From NCBI RefSeq assembly GCF_000007345.1, contig NC_003552.1, positions 2,728,001 through 2,792,000 on the forward strand: a DNA stretch of 64,000 bases. The letters run 5' to 3'. Position numbers and translations under genes: made by a program. Numbering within the stretch: the first letter of the stretch is position 1; every line of letters starts with the position of its first letter. The notes beneath the pieces are model-generated. The model saw only the letters and a program-made list of their open reading frames with translations, was not told where the DNA came from and ran no database searches. The stretch is from Methanosarcina acetivorans C2A (GTDB lineage: Archaea > Halobacteriota > Methanosarcinia > Methanosarcinales > Methanosarcinaceae). Of this stretch, positions 1-9,286 are shown piece after piece.

Positions 1-852
1 TTCCTGCTCCGTATATCAGGAAATATGAATCATGAGACCCTGTACAGCCTTCCAAGCCTTTCCTTTTTCCTTGCTCCCTCCGAAAAGCAGCTCCTGCTTT
101 CCGGGGTTCTGATCCTTGTCCCTTCCGCACTCTCGCTTATTTTCCTGAAACTCGAATTCCCTCAGGCACAGAAGAGTTTTTCCAACTCTTTTTCAAAGCT
201 CTGCGGGTATCTCGGTTCGTACAGATATGCAGCTTTTGTTGCAAAAGACTCCCTTGATCTTAAGAGAAGCGAAGGGGGGCTCGGGAAAATCATTTTCTCT
301 TTCGTGCTCCCTTTCCTGCTCGTCTGGACCCTGCTCTCTGCGCTCGGGAAGGTTATGCCGGCTTTAAGCACGCTTACACTTTTTGCCCTCGTGCTCGGCG
401 TGCTTTCATCTTCGATGTATAACTGGCTTACCGAATACGATATTTTTTCATCCTATTCCTTTCTTCCCCTGAGGGTTTCGGATATGATAAAGAGCAAGCT
501 AAACAGCTATCTTCTTCTTAACCTGATCCCCCTGGTAATTCTGACCACTCTCGCCCTTAAAAATGATCCCTCATCCCTTATCCCGTCCCTTCTGCTCTTC
601 CTGACGATCTCCCTTTACATGGTTTCGGTACTCGTTTACCTGACCGGGCTCTCCCCTTCCATTAACCTCTACAACGGAAAGACCTTTGCCCTTTATACTC
701 TTTCAGTAATGCCCCTCCTGCTGCTCAACATAATCCTGTCCATGTTCGGGCCGTACTATGCACTTGTGGACCTTTTGCTTGTGCCTGTTGCCCTGTACCT
801 TCTCCTGAAAGGGTTCAGAAAATGGGATTGCAACGAAAGCCGGTATTTTTAA
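1..852 (+). CDS. Polytopic membrane protein, 5' end cut by window
   Basis: The reading frame is open from base 1; the first ATG inside the window is at 25, so the gene probably begins upstream. The visible 275+ residues contain about seven hydrophobic segments (for example near residues 25-42, 85-110, 115-130, 160-175, 185-210, 220-260) separated by short loops, with a long loop at residues 50-85. The C-terminus is short and polar. No catalytic motif is recognisable. The pattern resembles the membrane part of an ABC-2 type exporter permease, but I see no ATPase next to it and do not assign a function. It lies alone on the plus strand, followed by 350 bp of non-coding DNA. Confidence 0.7.
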   Translation, partial: FLLRISGNMNHETLYSLPSLSFFLAPSEKQLLLSGVLILVPSALSLIFLKLEFPQAQKSFSNSFSKLCGYLGSYRYAAFVAKDSLDLKRSEGGLGKIIFSFVLPFLLVWTLLSALGKVMPALSTLTLFALVLGVLSSSMYNWLTEYDIFSSYSFLPLRVSDMIKSKLNSYLLLNLIPLVILTTLALKNDPSSLIPSLLLFLTISLYMVSVLVYLTGLSPSINLYNGKTFALYTLSVMPLLLLNIILSMFGPYYALVDLLLVPVALYLLLKGFRKWDCNESRYF

Positions 853-1207
853 GGGAGAGTGTTTTCCATGACGGGGTTTGACCGGTGGTTTTGAATATGA
901 AATCAATTGACCAAAAACTAATATCAGGAGTTTAGGTGGATAGCTGTTTTTTAGCAGATAGATGTCTTTTAGCAGATGTATGCCTTTTAGCTGAATAGAT
1001 GTCCTTTAGTGGATAGATGTCTTTTTAATCATTGATTGAAAATATATAATTGGGGAGAGGTTAGAAGCCAATTTCTCATCCCCTGGGTTAATTCCGAAGA
1101 GTTCCCTCTCAGGCGGATCGGAAATCGGATAACGTGATTTATCGGAGGAAGAGACTACGATTCCATTTCTCTTAACTTTACTTGCATTTTTAAGAGTACT
1201 AAGAAGG
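853..1207. other. Intergenic, degenerate tandem repeat plus upstream frame of channel gene
   Basis: No independent gene seen. Bases 936-1026 are a decayed tandem repeat built on a roughly 17-bp unit resembling ATAGATGTCTTTTAGC. From 1133 the frame of the downstream K+ channel gene is already open but has no ATG or GTG codon. Confidence 0.5.
936..1026. repeat. Degenerate short tandem repeat
   Basis: About five imperfect copies of a unit like ATAGATGTCTTTTAGC follow each other (GATAGATGTC and CTTTTAG recur at 958, 975, 995 and 1013). Similar decayed repeats occur in several other intergenic stretches of this window (33441, 37493, 49925, 55730, 59455). Confidence 0.55.
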
Positions 1208-1570
1208 TTGCTTAAGGACGAGAAGTTCCGTGCCCTCCTGTATATCACGGCGTTCACTCTTGCTATTGGGACTTTTTTCTATCATTCTGTTGAGGGTTGG
1301 GACTGGCTTGATTCTCTCTATTTCTCGGTTATCACCCTGACAACTGTGGGGTATGGAGATTTTACCCCTAAAACAAACATCGGGAAATTTTTTACAATAA
1401 TTTATATTTTTATAGGGTTGGGGATCCTTGTCGCTTTTGTTACTCCTATCGGAGAATATATAGTAGATAGAAGACTTGACAGGATACAGGAGAGGGAGCA
1501 GAAGAAAGAAATACCTGAAAATGAGTTTGATTTCTCCGGCGTAATCGGAAAGTTGAGGGGAAAAAAATAA
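1208..1570 (+). CDS. Two-TM potassium channel (Ion_trans_2 family)
   Basis: The 120-residue product has the minimal K+ channel pore: TM1 at residues 9-25, pore helix and selectivity filter TVGYGD at 46-51, TM2 at 60-82, then a short charged tail. Known proteins with this filter conduct K+ as tetramers in the cytoplasmic membrane. The only start in this area is TTG at 1208. The same frame stays open back to 1133 and reads plausibly as protein (an extra hydrophobic stretch near 1163-1205), so the gene may have lost its true start, or may use a non-standard one. No regulatory RCK domain is fused or adjacent. Confidence 0.8.
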   Translation: MLKDEKFRALLYITAFTLAIGTFFYHSVEGWDWLDSLYFSVITLTTVGYGDFTPKTNIGKFFTIIYIFIGLGILVAFVTPIGEYIVDRRLDRIQEREQKKEIPENEFDFSGVIGKLRGKK

Positions 1571-1728
1571 GGTTTTTTCTTTTCCAGACTTCTTACATCA
1601 GATTAATCTATTATGTTTTTTATAATTCATATAGTGCATCATTCGATGTTGTATCATTTGATATTGCATCATTTCATAACCGTGTATCGGGCATATGTGC
1701 AATAATTTTTTAAAATTAAACAAATGGG

Positions 1729-2613
1729 GTGAGGAGCATTAACAGATTCAGTTTTTTTGTAATGGTAGTGCTTATTACAGCAATGTTATTTGTTTCCGGT
1801 TGTTCTCAGAATACACCTGAAGAAGATACAACCGAAGAAACAGGTGGCGAAGTGACCGAAGAGGTAACCGAAGGAGCAATGGAAGGAACAACGGAAGAAA
1901 CAACTGAAGGAGTAACTGAAGAAGCAACAGAAGAAGCAACGGAAGAAACAACCGAAGGGGTAATGGAAACAGAAGGGGAAGGAGGATATAGCTCTGTTAT
2001 AAATCCTGATGATTTTGTTGAGGTTGTGGACAATCCTTATTTCCCCCTGACTCCAGGCACAACTTTTGTCTATGAAGGGGAGTCCGAAAGTGAACCGATA
2101 AGAGATGAGGTTTACGTCACCAATGAAATGAGAACGGTAATGGGAGTGAAGACGATCGTTGTCCGGGACCGGGAATTTGAAGACGGGGAGCTGGCAGAAG
2201 AGACTTTTGATTGGTATGCTCAGGACAAAGACGGCAACGTCTGGTACTTTGGGGAAGATTCCAGAGAATATGATGAAGGTGAAGTTGTGAGTACAGAAGG
2301 CTCCTGGGAAGCCGGGGTTAACGGAGCTCAGCCCGGAATTATAATGAAAGGTAACCCTCAGGTCGGCGATACCTATCGGCAGGAGTACCTGGCTGGCGAA
2401 GCAGAAGATATGGCTGAAGTTATATCTTTGAACGAATCGGTTTCCGTTCCCTACGGTCCTTTTGAAAACTGCCTGAAAACAAGAGAATGGACTCCGCTTG
2501 AACCAGGGACCGAGGAAAACAAATATTATGCTGCCGGAACCGGGCTACTTATGGAGATTACCGTGAGAGGAGAAGCCGAGGAGCTGGAACTTGTAGAAAT
2601 TATCACTGAATGA
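1729..2613 (+). CDS. Secreted lipoprotein with Thr/Glu-rich linker
   Basis: A GTG start gives a 294-residue protein with a typical lipoprotein signal: positively charged N-terminus, hydrophobic stretch, and lipobox FVSGC with Cys25 as the expected lipid anchor. Residues 30-85 are a low-complexity linker built of TEE/TEG triplets, very acidic, probably an extended stalk outside the cell. The rest (90-294) is a folded beta-rich domain with no motif I recognise. Upstream, GGGGTGAGG overlaps the start, so a downstream ATG at 1762 would shorten the signal too much. The stop (TGA at 2611) is immediately followed by the RBS of the next tiny gene. Confidence 0.8.
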   Translation: MRSINRFSFFVMVVLITAMLFVSGCSQNTPEEDTTEETGGEVTEEVTEGAMEGTTEETTEGVTEEATEEATEETTEGVMETEGEGGYSSVINPDDFVEVVDNPYFPLTPGTTFVYEGESESEPIRDEVYVTNEMRTVMGVKTIVVRDREFEDGELAEETFDWYAQDKDGNVWYFGEDSREYDEGEVVSTEGSWEAGVNGAQPGIIMKGNPQVGDTYRQEYLAGEAEDMAEVISLNESVSVPYGPFENCLKTREWTPLEPGTEENKYYAAGTGLLMEITVRGEAEELELVEIITE

Positions 2614-2625
2614 ACAGGAGCATTT

Positions 2626-2761
2626 ATGGCAAAAATGTGCAACTGAAAAAGCTCCCAAAACAGGAGCCAGATGTGGTAAAGCAAAAGCTTCAGCCCCGGA
2701 AAAGGCTGCAAAAAAGGACGCAAAAGCTGACAGTAAATCGTCCAAAGGCGCAAAGAAGTAA
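2626..2761 (+). pseudogene. Small Cys/Lys-rich protein gene, frameshifted
   Basis: A good RBS (AGGAG, 2616-2620) precedes ATG 2626. That frame stops after six codons (TGA 2644). One frame over, codons from 2645 to the TAA at 2759 read continuously as a Lys/Ala/Ser-rich tail beginning EKAPKTGARCGKAKAS. Together they would make a protein of about 44 residues with Cys residues at the N-terminus and a basic tail, resembling small Methanosarcina basic proteins. I infer a one-base frameshift near 2641-2645. It is close behind the lipoprotein gene. It is too short to be certain. Confidence 0.45.
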
Positions 2762-3073
2762 TAATTAATCAATCCTATCTGAAAGCCAACCCTCCAAGCA
2801 GCAGCTTGTCAATGTACAGGACTTCATGCGGCTGAAAAATACAGTAAATTTAGTAAAGTTGAAAGCTCCAGACGAAAAAACGGATTAACTAAAAAACGGA
2901 TTAGGAATTAAAAATTGATAGGTTGATGCTTTTAAATCAAATCTTCGGGACCCGGGCTGCAAGAATAAGCATTCCGGAAAACCCGAGAACTAAAGTCTAA
3001 ATGGATTTTTTCTGTTTTGCTCTTTAAATGACTCTTTTACTCCCTCCAGGGGGAGAATTTCAGAATATTGCTC
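2762..3073. other. Intergenic, no gene seen
   Basis: AT-rich spacer between converging genes. I see no convincing ORF, RNA gene or long repeat. T-rich stretches near 3008-3030 may terminate the minus-strand gene that ends at 3074. Confidence 0.4.
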
Positions 3074-3925
3074 TTAAATTAGTTCTTTCGGCTGTTTATG
3101 CTCCGGCAAAACCGGCAGTTCCATCGTATTGATCAGAATGGGGCTTTCAATATTCTTGGCCCTCTCAATCACCAGTTCCTTTCCTTTCTGCGTGAGCGCA
3201 AAAAGAGGAATCGCTGCTGCCACCTGCACAAGAGGTCTTGCAAGCTCCCTGATATGTTTGGAAGCGCAACTGATAACAATATCCGAGTTATCCAGCAGCC
3301 CCTGAGCTTCTTCTTGACTGACACCCGTTACATGTACTGCAATAACCAGCAGGTTAAGTCCCAGTCCTGCTTCTATTTTCCGGACTTGTCTGGAGGTTTC
3401 CGCATCTGCAACCGTAACGGCAATTTTTTTATGGCCAAGTTCTGCAGCTTTTCTTACCCCGCCTGCAGGGTCGATGGCTGCAGTCGAGGGGGAAAGTACG
3501 GTTCCGCCCCGTTCTTCTATTCCTTTGATAACCGCATCTATCGGCTCGGTTTCAATAAGGCCGGACATCCTGGCTCCTATTCCCTGGACCAGCGCCGGGT
3601 TGCTGGAGATCACGGTTCCTGCGCCGTCACAGGCGGTTACGGTTGTATCAAGGAAACCGTTCTTGAGGCCGCTCATCATAACTTCGGAGGCCCCGAAGGC
3701 AACAACGGTTGTTTCAAATTCGAGCTTGCGTCTTTCCGTAAACATTCCCAACTCGCTGATGCGGACCTCCATGTTTTTCCGGATTTCTTCCGGGGTCATC
3801 TTCTGAACCCCTCGCAGCTTGACAAAGAGAGGGCACCATTCCACTTCAGGAGCCCCGACTTCCATGACCTTCCCGTCTTTTACGACTACTCTGGCTTTCC
3901 CCATCATTTCCATTATATGAGGCAT
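3074..3925 (-). CDS. Methanogenesis marker protein 8 (DUF2099), copy 1
   Basis: The 283-residue protein matches the DUF2099 / methanogenesis marker 8 pattern: N-terminal MPHIMEMMGKARVVVKDGK, a central TACDGAGTVIS segment, a glycine-rich stretch around residues 125-155, and a C-terminal hydrophobic segment ending in PLFALTQKGKELVI. The family is restricted to methanogens and its biochemical role is not established; it is often suspected to act in coenzyme M reductase maturation or modification. The start ATG is preceded by AAAGGGTGTG. A second paralogue with the same length and order lies at 22757-23605 on the same strand, so the accessory island sits between the two copies. Confidence 0.85.
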   Translation of the reverse strand: MPHIMEMMGKARVVVKDGKVMEVGAPEVEWCPLFVKLRGVQKMTPEEIRKNMEVRISELGMFTERRKLEFETTVVAFGASEVMMSGLKNGFLDTTVTACDGAGTVISSNPALVQGIGARMSGLIETEPIDAVIKGIEERGGTVLSPSTAAIDPAGGVRKAAELGHKKIAVTVADAETSRQVRKIEAGLGLNLLVIAVHVTGVSQEEAQGLLDNSDIVISCASKHIRELARPLVQVAAAIPLFALTQKGKELVIERAKNIESPILINTMELPVLPEHKQPKELI

Positions 3926-4202
3926 ATAGGCACACCCTTTAAATGCTGGATAAAGTAATTAAATCCGTTCAAAATAAGTTTTTCTTAACTTAATGCTCCT
4001 CAACTTAATGATTCTTTTTCTGGCTATTCTTGCCTTAATAAGCAATGTTTGGAAAAAAGCATCAACTGCACAGGATAAGAAATTTTAGTGAAAATTAAGA
4101 GTTAGCAGCGAACACATGAAAGAACAATAAACAACTATGATCGAACGATAAACAACTATGAGCGAATAATGAGTAATAATGAATAAAGAAGGAAGGCAGG
4201 AC

Positions 4203-4442
4203 TTAAAGCCCTGCTCTGTCAACAATTGTGTCTGCCACCTGTTTTGCATCTTTAAAAGGGAAATCGGCTGCTGTTAACAATTTGCCAGCTTCCCCTGCAG
4301 TAACGGCAAGGTCGCCTGATCTGCATGTGGTGTCTGCGCCGGCAGGGAATGCAGCGAGTAATTCTTCGGGTGTGTTTATAGGAAACTTTGCGCCTTTAAG
4401 GCCTGCAACAATCTGTCCGTGAATATCATCTCTTACAGTCAT
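4203..4442 (-). CDS. MTH865-like family protein
   Basis: A 79-residue acidic-to-neutral protein with the MTH865 pattern: N-terminal MTVRDDIHGQIVAGL, a central FPINTPEELLAAFP, and a C-terminal FPFKDAKQVADTIVDRAG. The family is a small helical (EF-hand-like) fold of unknown function, known from methanogens. A strong RBS (GAGGGAT) lies about 8 bases upstream of the ATG at 4442. It stands alone, with about 280 bp to marker 8 and a long gene-poor stretch on the other side. Confidence 0.8.
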   Translation of the reverse strand: MTVRDDIHGQIVAGLKGAKFPINTPEELLAAFPAGADTTCRSGDLAVTAGEAGKLLTAADFPFKDAKQVADTIVDRAGL

Positions 4443-5902
4443 TTCTTATCCCTCTATCTGGTATTTTTTTCTAAAATTTTTTTCTTCTTTCCAGGTTTCA
4501 GGTTTTCTTCATCTGGACTTTTTACTTCTTTGCAGTTTGATTTCCTCCGGAGAATTCTTCCTGCAATAACATATTGGCGGGTTATTGATATATACTTAAT
4601 CGGCACTGGAATGTAGTTAAGGCATTTAAGTACACTACAACAACGATTAAAGTTATCTCTATACCTCTCAAGAGCTTCCATAATAAACTTTTAGAAGCCT
4701 AAAATGCTTGAAGCCTAAAATAGTTCATTGCTGAAATAAAAAAGTGATAACAAAATTAAGGGATGAAAGAAAGATATTAAGAAGAAAGGATAAAACAGCC
4801 AGGAAAAAGAATAAAGTGCTTAATCTGATTTTTTTTTCGGTAAATTCAGAATTCATAATTAGTAATTAGGCATTAAATATGTTCATGTTTTAAGAATTAA
4901 TTTTTTTCCGGGTTCCTTCAAGAGTCAAAGCCAAAATAATCTGTTTAATTTCGATAAAGCAGAGGAATGCTTTGCAAAAGTAAAAGAACCGGCAAACCTG
5001 ACCCCGGAACAAAAAATTCCGAAGCAAAGAAAAGAACGCTTTTTGAGGAAGATTATCCACGTGAGTACATACGTGAGTACCTATTAGTGCGTCTATTTTT
5101 TAACCCAAATTTGACAGAAGCATACAGTTTATAATGTATAAATGGACTTCATGCTTATGTTTTCTTTATACAATTCAAAGTTTGTCTTGTATCTTACGAT
5201 TTTTTGACGTTATTCATATTACCAAAATGTAATGTGTCGATGCAATGTGCTTTGTGTAAGAAAATACTATATTAATTAGCAGAATCTGTCAAATTAGGGT
5301 TTTAATGAGTAGAGTATATAATTAGTTCCAGCTTCAAAACTAAGCCTACCGGCCATGGTACCGGGCTTTTGTCTGCGTTGAAGCTGGTCCTGTAGAATGA
5401 CTTAAATTCTTCAAATACTTTGCAGAAATTGGATAAAAAAAGCTTGGATGTGGCTTCAGGGATTTGAGAAAGCCGAGCCAAATCCCTGAAGAATCGTTGG
5501 GTTGCAGGAAATGTGGTACAAAACCTGCGACTTTCATTGCGACTTGTAGTTCGAGATGGAAGGAACACCGCCCACCCCGAAACTGAGGCACTGTAGAATC
5601 TGGGTTAGAGAGCCCAGAATATACAGAAGTATTTCAGACCGAAGAATTATTCGTTCTCATTCTATTTAGTTGTTGCGTTATAGCTTATTTTTGTATTATT
5701 TCCTGTTATATTTTTTTGATAACACCATAACAATTGCTACATTTTATATGCATTTTCATAAATGTGCCTGTGCCCTCATCACCACACAATGCTGTATTTG
5801 ATTCTAACATGTATATATTTTCCCCAATTAAGAAAAAACTGAAAATACTCTTGTATTCAAAGAAATATTTTTCCTTTTATAATCTTACCTTAGTTGTAGA
5901 AT
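4443..5902. other. Long gene-poor stretch with relics
   Basis: No intact gene is supported. Two relics are visible. At about 4900-5085 (+) an open frame without a start reads as TPR-like protein (contains FNFDKAEECFAKVK). At about 5330-5640 (+) short open pieces with coding-like composition in shifting frames, e.g. 5500-5580, look like the 3' end of a decayed transposase. The rest is AT-rich. These relic calls are weak. Confidence 0.35.
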
Positions 5903-6793
5903 TCATATTACGAATCCTGAGGTATCTTCAACCATGCCCAATCCGCTACCGGTTTCTTCCAGGGTTATGATCCTGTCCTCCAGCTCGACCTGGAAATCGA
6001 CTACATCGACAAGGTTTTCTATATACCTGAAATTGAAATTCTTTGTGAAGCTGAGAGCCTCCTTGCAGTAGCTTTTTGTGACCATGAATACTCTGCTTTC
6101 TTCAGCTGTGACTATCCATCGTTTGTTCCCTTTTTCCGAAGGGTACTCGTACACTTTTGCCTTCCTGAAGCGGTGAAGCTTTCGGGTTTCCGCATCGTAA
6201 AATTCCATGGAGTTGTGTATATTGTATTCTACTCCGATAATCTCGATATTCGGGATGTAGTAAGTCAGGACTGATCCGTTTTTGAAGATGATTCTCGACC
6301 ATTTCCAGGGGATGAACGGGCCGATAACAATTACTTTCTGGGCATAGCACTTACCGGAGAAGTCCTTTCCGAACAGCTCACCTTTGAAATCGAAATAGAG
6401 GTTCGCAAACCTGTACCCGAATAAGCCTCTGAAAAATTCGGACAATTCCGAATTGTAATTAACATCAGCCGGTTCTCTGATCTCCAGGCAGCAGACCTTC
6501 TCGCCGCTGTTTGATATGTCAAGCATATATTTCGGAAACACCCCGTGGAAATTTGCTGTCAGGTCTTTGCTGGAGCAGGTCACCCTATCATCTTTAACTT
6601 CGATGAGTCCCGGCTCATCCGTGAGTTTTCTCTTTATTTCATCATATGCCCAGGATATGCAGTACCCCTCAGTTTTGTCATCAATTATTTTGCTGTTCCC
6701 TACATACTTACCGTTGACCTCGATATCACCCGCGCTCCTGCCGAACATGAGAAAAAACTGGCGCCGGGATCCGTCATCGGCTGTGAATTTCAT
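5903..6793 (-). CDS. AttH/CrtC-like (lipocalin-related) conserved protein
   Basis: A 296-residue soluble protein without signal peptide or TM segment, rich in beta-strand-like alternation and aromatics (FPKYMLDIS, FIPWKWSRIIFKNGS, WIVTAEESRVF). The layout resembles the AttH/CrtC family (hydratase-like double lipocalin fold), but I see no decisive motif, so the assignment is tentative. Upstream of the ATG at 6793 the frame stays open for a further 33 bases to a TGA. A TATA element at 6837-6845 would give a leader of about 25 bases. The gene is divergent from the integrase at 6866, so it probably marks the left chromosomal flank of the island. Confidence 0.55.
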   Translation of the reverse strand: MKFTADDGSRRQFFLMFGRSAGDIEVNGKYVGNSKIIDDKTEGYCISWAYDEIKRKLTDEPGLIEVKDDRVTCSSKDLTANFHGVFPKYMLDISNSGEKVCCLEIREPADVNYNSELSEFFRGLFGYRFANLYFDFKGELFGKDFSGKCYAQKVIVIGPFIPWKWSRIIFKNGSVLTYYIPNIEIIGVEYNIHNSMEFYDAETRKLHRFRKAKVYEYPSEKGNKRWIVTAEESRVFMVTKSYCKEALSFTKNFNFRYIENLVDVVDFQVELEDRIITLEETGSGLGMVEDTSGFVI

Positions 6794-6836
6794 GAACCAG
6801 TATTCTTTCCCGAAAAGAAATAATCAGAACAGTACT

Positions 6837-6845
6837 CTTTTATAG
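6837..6845. promoter_or_regulatory. Shared divergent TATA element
   Basis: CTTTTATAG on plus, CTATAAAAG on minus. It lies about 26 bases before the integrase ATG (6866), which has no RBS, suggesting a leaderless integrase mRNA. On the minus strand it lies about 47 bases before the 6793 start. Confidence 0.5.
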
Positions 6846-6865
6846 TTTCATGCCTACTACTTTTT

Positions 6866-8029
6866 ATGAATGATTTAGACAGATTCAGAGAAAAATTTGA
6901 AAATGAGCGTGATGAATACCACCCGGATAATTACCGATTGCTGCAAAGACATTTCCGCAAAATTGCCAACAATGCAAAGTTAAGTGACCGGACGCGAGAA
7001 AACCACTATATCACGCTTACACGGTTTGGTAAGTGGTGCAAGAAGCCATTCGGAGAGCTCACAGAGGATGATATTCTAGACTATTGCGAGTATCTTGCAA
7101 ATTCCAAAAGAATAGTAAAAGGGAAACAGGTAAAATACAATGCATCAACCCTTTATTATTACAAATCAGGACTTAAAAGACTGCTTAAAGACATCAAGCC
7201 AGAACTATGCAAAAGTCTTGAAATAAAGACCGTAAGCAAGATTAAAGCTCCTTCTGATATGTTGACAGAGGAAGAGATCGAAAAGCTTCTTGACGCTTGC
7301 CTCAATGCCCGTGATCGTGCCCTTATTTCTACGGCTTATGAGAGTGGGGCAAGACGAAAAGAACTATTAAGCGTGAAAATCCGGCATGTGACCTTTGATC
7401 AAAATGGAGCTGTCCTTTTTATCCCTGACAGTAAGACCTTTGAACGTAGGGTACGCCTGGTATTCTCAAGTTCATACCTCAGGGCATGGCTGGACGTGCA
7501 CCCAAGAAAAAACGATCAGGATGCACCAGTTTTCTGCTCTCTGAGGTCACCATTTAATGTTATATCTCACATGGGAATAGTCGACCAACTAAAGGATCTT
7601 GAGAAACGATCCGGGATTAAAAAACATCTTACAATGCACCTGTTTAGGCACTCAGCAGCCACAAAAATGGCAAAACACCTCACAGAGCAACAGATGAAAA
7701 TAGCACTTGGTTGGCAGCCTAATAGTGGTATGGCGAGCGTGTACGTACATTTGTCAGGTAAGGATATTGATAATGCAATTCTTAAGATGAATGGAATCGA
7801 CACGGAAGAGGAAGACACCAACAATAAATTGAAGGTAACAAAATGTCCGAGATGCCGGGAAATACAAGACTCAAAAGCCTCTTTTTGTTTTAAATGTGGG
7901 CTTCCACTTAATAAAGAGTTTTCCGAGAATATTGATTCTGATTTCCAACAAGTCACAAAAAATATTATAGATTTTAATGATCCTGATGTTAAGGCACAAT
8001 TATTAGAGTTTTTAACTAAAAATAAATAG
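6866..8029 (+). CDS. Tyrosine recombinase (integrase) with C-terminal zinc ribbon
   Basis: A 387-residue XerC/D-like site-specific recombinase. Residues 20-115 form a SAM-like core-binding domain; 130-310 form the catalytic domain. Visible catalytic residues: Arg163 (ESGARRKELL), Lys190 (DSKTFERR), His258-x-x-Arg261 (HLFRHSAAT), Trp283 (GWQP), Tyr293 (SVYVHLSG). A zinc ribbon follows (Cys327, Cys330, Cys341, Cys344), an arrangement typical of archaeal integrases of mobile elements. No RBS is seen, but a TATA element lies about 26 bases upstream. The last 99 bases of the gene have an inverted, 22/32-residue-identical copy at 21957-22055, at the other end of the island. This supports a role in the element's integration or rearrangement. 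Confidence 0.9.
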   Translation: MNDLDRFREKFENERDEYHPDNYRLLQRHFRKIANNAKLSDRTRENHYITLTRFGKWCKKPFGELTEDDILDYCEYLANSKRIVKGKQVKYNASTLYYYKSGLKRLLKDIKPELCKSLEIKTVSKIKAPSDMLTEEEIEKLLDACLNARDRALISTAYESGARRKELLSVKIRHVTFDQNGAVLFIPDSKTFERRVRLVFSSSYLRAWLDVHPRKNDQDAPVFCSLRSPFNVISHMGIVDQLKDLEKRSGIKKHLTMHLFRHSAATKMAKHLTEQQMKIALGWQPNSGMASVYVHLSGKDIDNAILKMNGIDTEEEDTNNKLKVTKCPRCREIQDSKASFCFKCGLPLNKEFSENIDSDFQQVTKNIIDFNDPDVKAQLLEFLTKNK

Positions 8030-8148
8030 TTTTAGAAATATAGAAAGCTTAAGGAAGAAAGCAAATAGCAAAAATAAAAAAAGAAAAACGGCTCGCGACG
8101 GCAAACCCTGGTACTTATAATCAAAGTAAGACGAAAAGGAAGCCGACA

Positions 8149-8180
8149 ACGATTTGATAATAACAAATCGTCTTTAATTT
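8149..8180 (+). terminator. Stem-loop followed by T-rich tract
   Basis: Perfect 8-bp stem ACGATTTG / CAAATCGT (8149-8156 and 8164-8171) with a 7-base loop, then CTTTAATTTT. It may end integrase transcription, or be part of an attachment region. Confidence 0.4.
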
Positions 8181-8352
8181 TGGCAATATTCATATGATAT
8201 ATGAAGAAATCAACATCAAGAGGATTTGTATTTTGCTATTTATAAAATCAATATCGGGTGAGACAGTATATCAAAAACAAACTTTATTTTTTTCTAACAA
8301 AAAAATCACTATCAAATGACATTATAGTAAGAAACTACATCAAAAATAGCAT

Positions 8353-8450
8353 GTTATAGAAATGTTATCAGATATCGAAAATGAAAACGGAATAAATCAG
8401 TAACAAATCAAAAAAACAAAACTATAACATTTCTATAACATTTCATAGAC
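8353..8450. promoter_or_regulatory. Operator-like inverted and direct repeats before the RHH gene
   Basis: A 16-bp sequence (GTTATAGAAATGTTAT, 8353-8368) recurs perfectly inverted at 8424-8439. The right copy is part of two direct 11-bp repeats CTATAACATTT (8422 and 8433). The 11-bp spacing puts the copies on one face of the helix, as known for RHH repressor operators. The RHH-like gene starts 62 bases downstream. Confidence 0.5.
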
Positions 8451-8511
8451 TAAAAACCAATAGCTGTTAACCTTCCGGAAAGAATCCGGAAAAATACGGG
8501 AGTTACCGGAA

Positions 8512-8826
8512 ATGTCAACTGATATTGAAGAAGAAAAAAGATTAGATGTAAGAACATCTCCTGAGATGTACGATATCATCAAAGGCACCGGAAAGAGCAT
8601 TAATACAGCAGTAAATGACGCTCTTAACATTGTTTATGGTAAAAAAACGATTACAGGAAACATTCCTATAGATTTAGATATTCCTATAGATATATACGAA
8701 AAAATGGAAAGGAAATTCACCAGTGTAGAAGAAGCCGCACCACTTTTAGTGGAACTAACATACTTAGATCTCCGACTTTCAGAAACCCGTCAGAAACTAA
8801 AAAAGTTACAAATAAATAAGAATTAA
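8512..8826 (+). CDS. Small ribbon-helix-helix-like protein
   Basis: A 104-residue charged protein. Residues 9-44 (RLDVRTSPEMYDIIKG then SINTAVNDALNIVYG) fit a ribbon-helix-helix fold: one beta strand followed by two short helices with a conserved Asn/Thr-Ala-hydrophobic second helix. The C-terminal 50 residues are helical and Lys-rich with heptad-like spacing, possibly for oligomerisation. RHH proteins of mobile elements usually repress their own operon or act in partition or antitoxin roles. The repeated operator-like sequence just upstream fits autoregulation. There is no obvious toxin partner next to it. Family assignment is by pattern only. Confidence 0.6.
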   Translation: MSTDIEEEKRLDVRTSPEMYDIIKGTGKSINTAVNDALNIVYGKKTITGNIPIDLDIPIDIYEKMERKFTSVEEAAPLLVELTYLDLRLSETRQKLKKLQINKN

Positions 8827-8875
8827 GCAACGGTAGACCTCATACTCACCTCTCATTTTTTGTATTTTTTATTAT

Positions 8876-9225
8876 CCAGGGCATCCTTTCCCAGGGAGAA
8901 ATTCTTCCTTGCAGCTGCAGGCCAGGACCAAGACTTTCTTCCAGGACCAGGACTTCCTTCCAAGGCAACCTTTCCCAGGGAGAAATTCTTCCTTGCAGCT
9001 GCAGGCCAAGGCCCGGACTTTCCTGGCGCCATGATCCTGCAGGTCTGGATCCAGAGGAAGGCCTTCCATCAGGGAGCTGCAGCAATTTCCCTGCAGGCCA
9101 AGACCCGGACTTTCCCGAGCCCCATGGTCCTGCAGGTTCTGGAGCATTATTTCCCGGAAAATAGCCTTTCAAAAATTCCCTTAAAAAACACTATCAATAA
9201 GCACTCTCAAAACATGCCTATGTTT
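8876..9225 (+). repeat. GC-rich island repeat, copy A
   Basis: Mosaic of short modules, including GGGAGAAATTCTTCCTTGCA (8899 and 8980), CAGCTGCAGGCC, and a palindrome-like TTTCCCGGAAAATAG at its right end. The same modules recur at 11330-11690 in the same orientation, and inverted at 16372-16500 and 17113-17330. ORFs crossing it are read as chance frames of the GC-rich repeat. Confidence 0.8.
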
Positions 9226-9286
9226 TTCTCACAATTTTTTTACATTCACCCTGCAATACTTAAAATATATCAATGTATTAAAGAGC

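Larger units (their letters stand above)
8030..8511. other. Intergenic: hairpin and operator-like repeats
   Basis: Contains a terminator-like hairpin (8149-8171) behind the integrase and the operator-like repeats at 8353-8450 in front of the RHH gene. No further gene seen. Confidence 0.5.

Noticed and set aside
5302-5591. Minus-strand ORFs
   Set aside because: No RBS or motif; the plus strand of this stretch looks more like decayed transposase, itself too weak to call.
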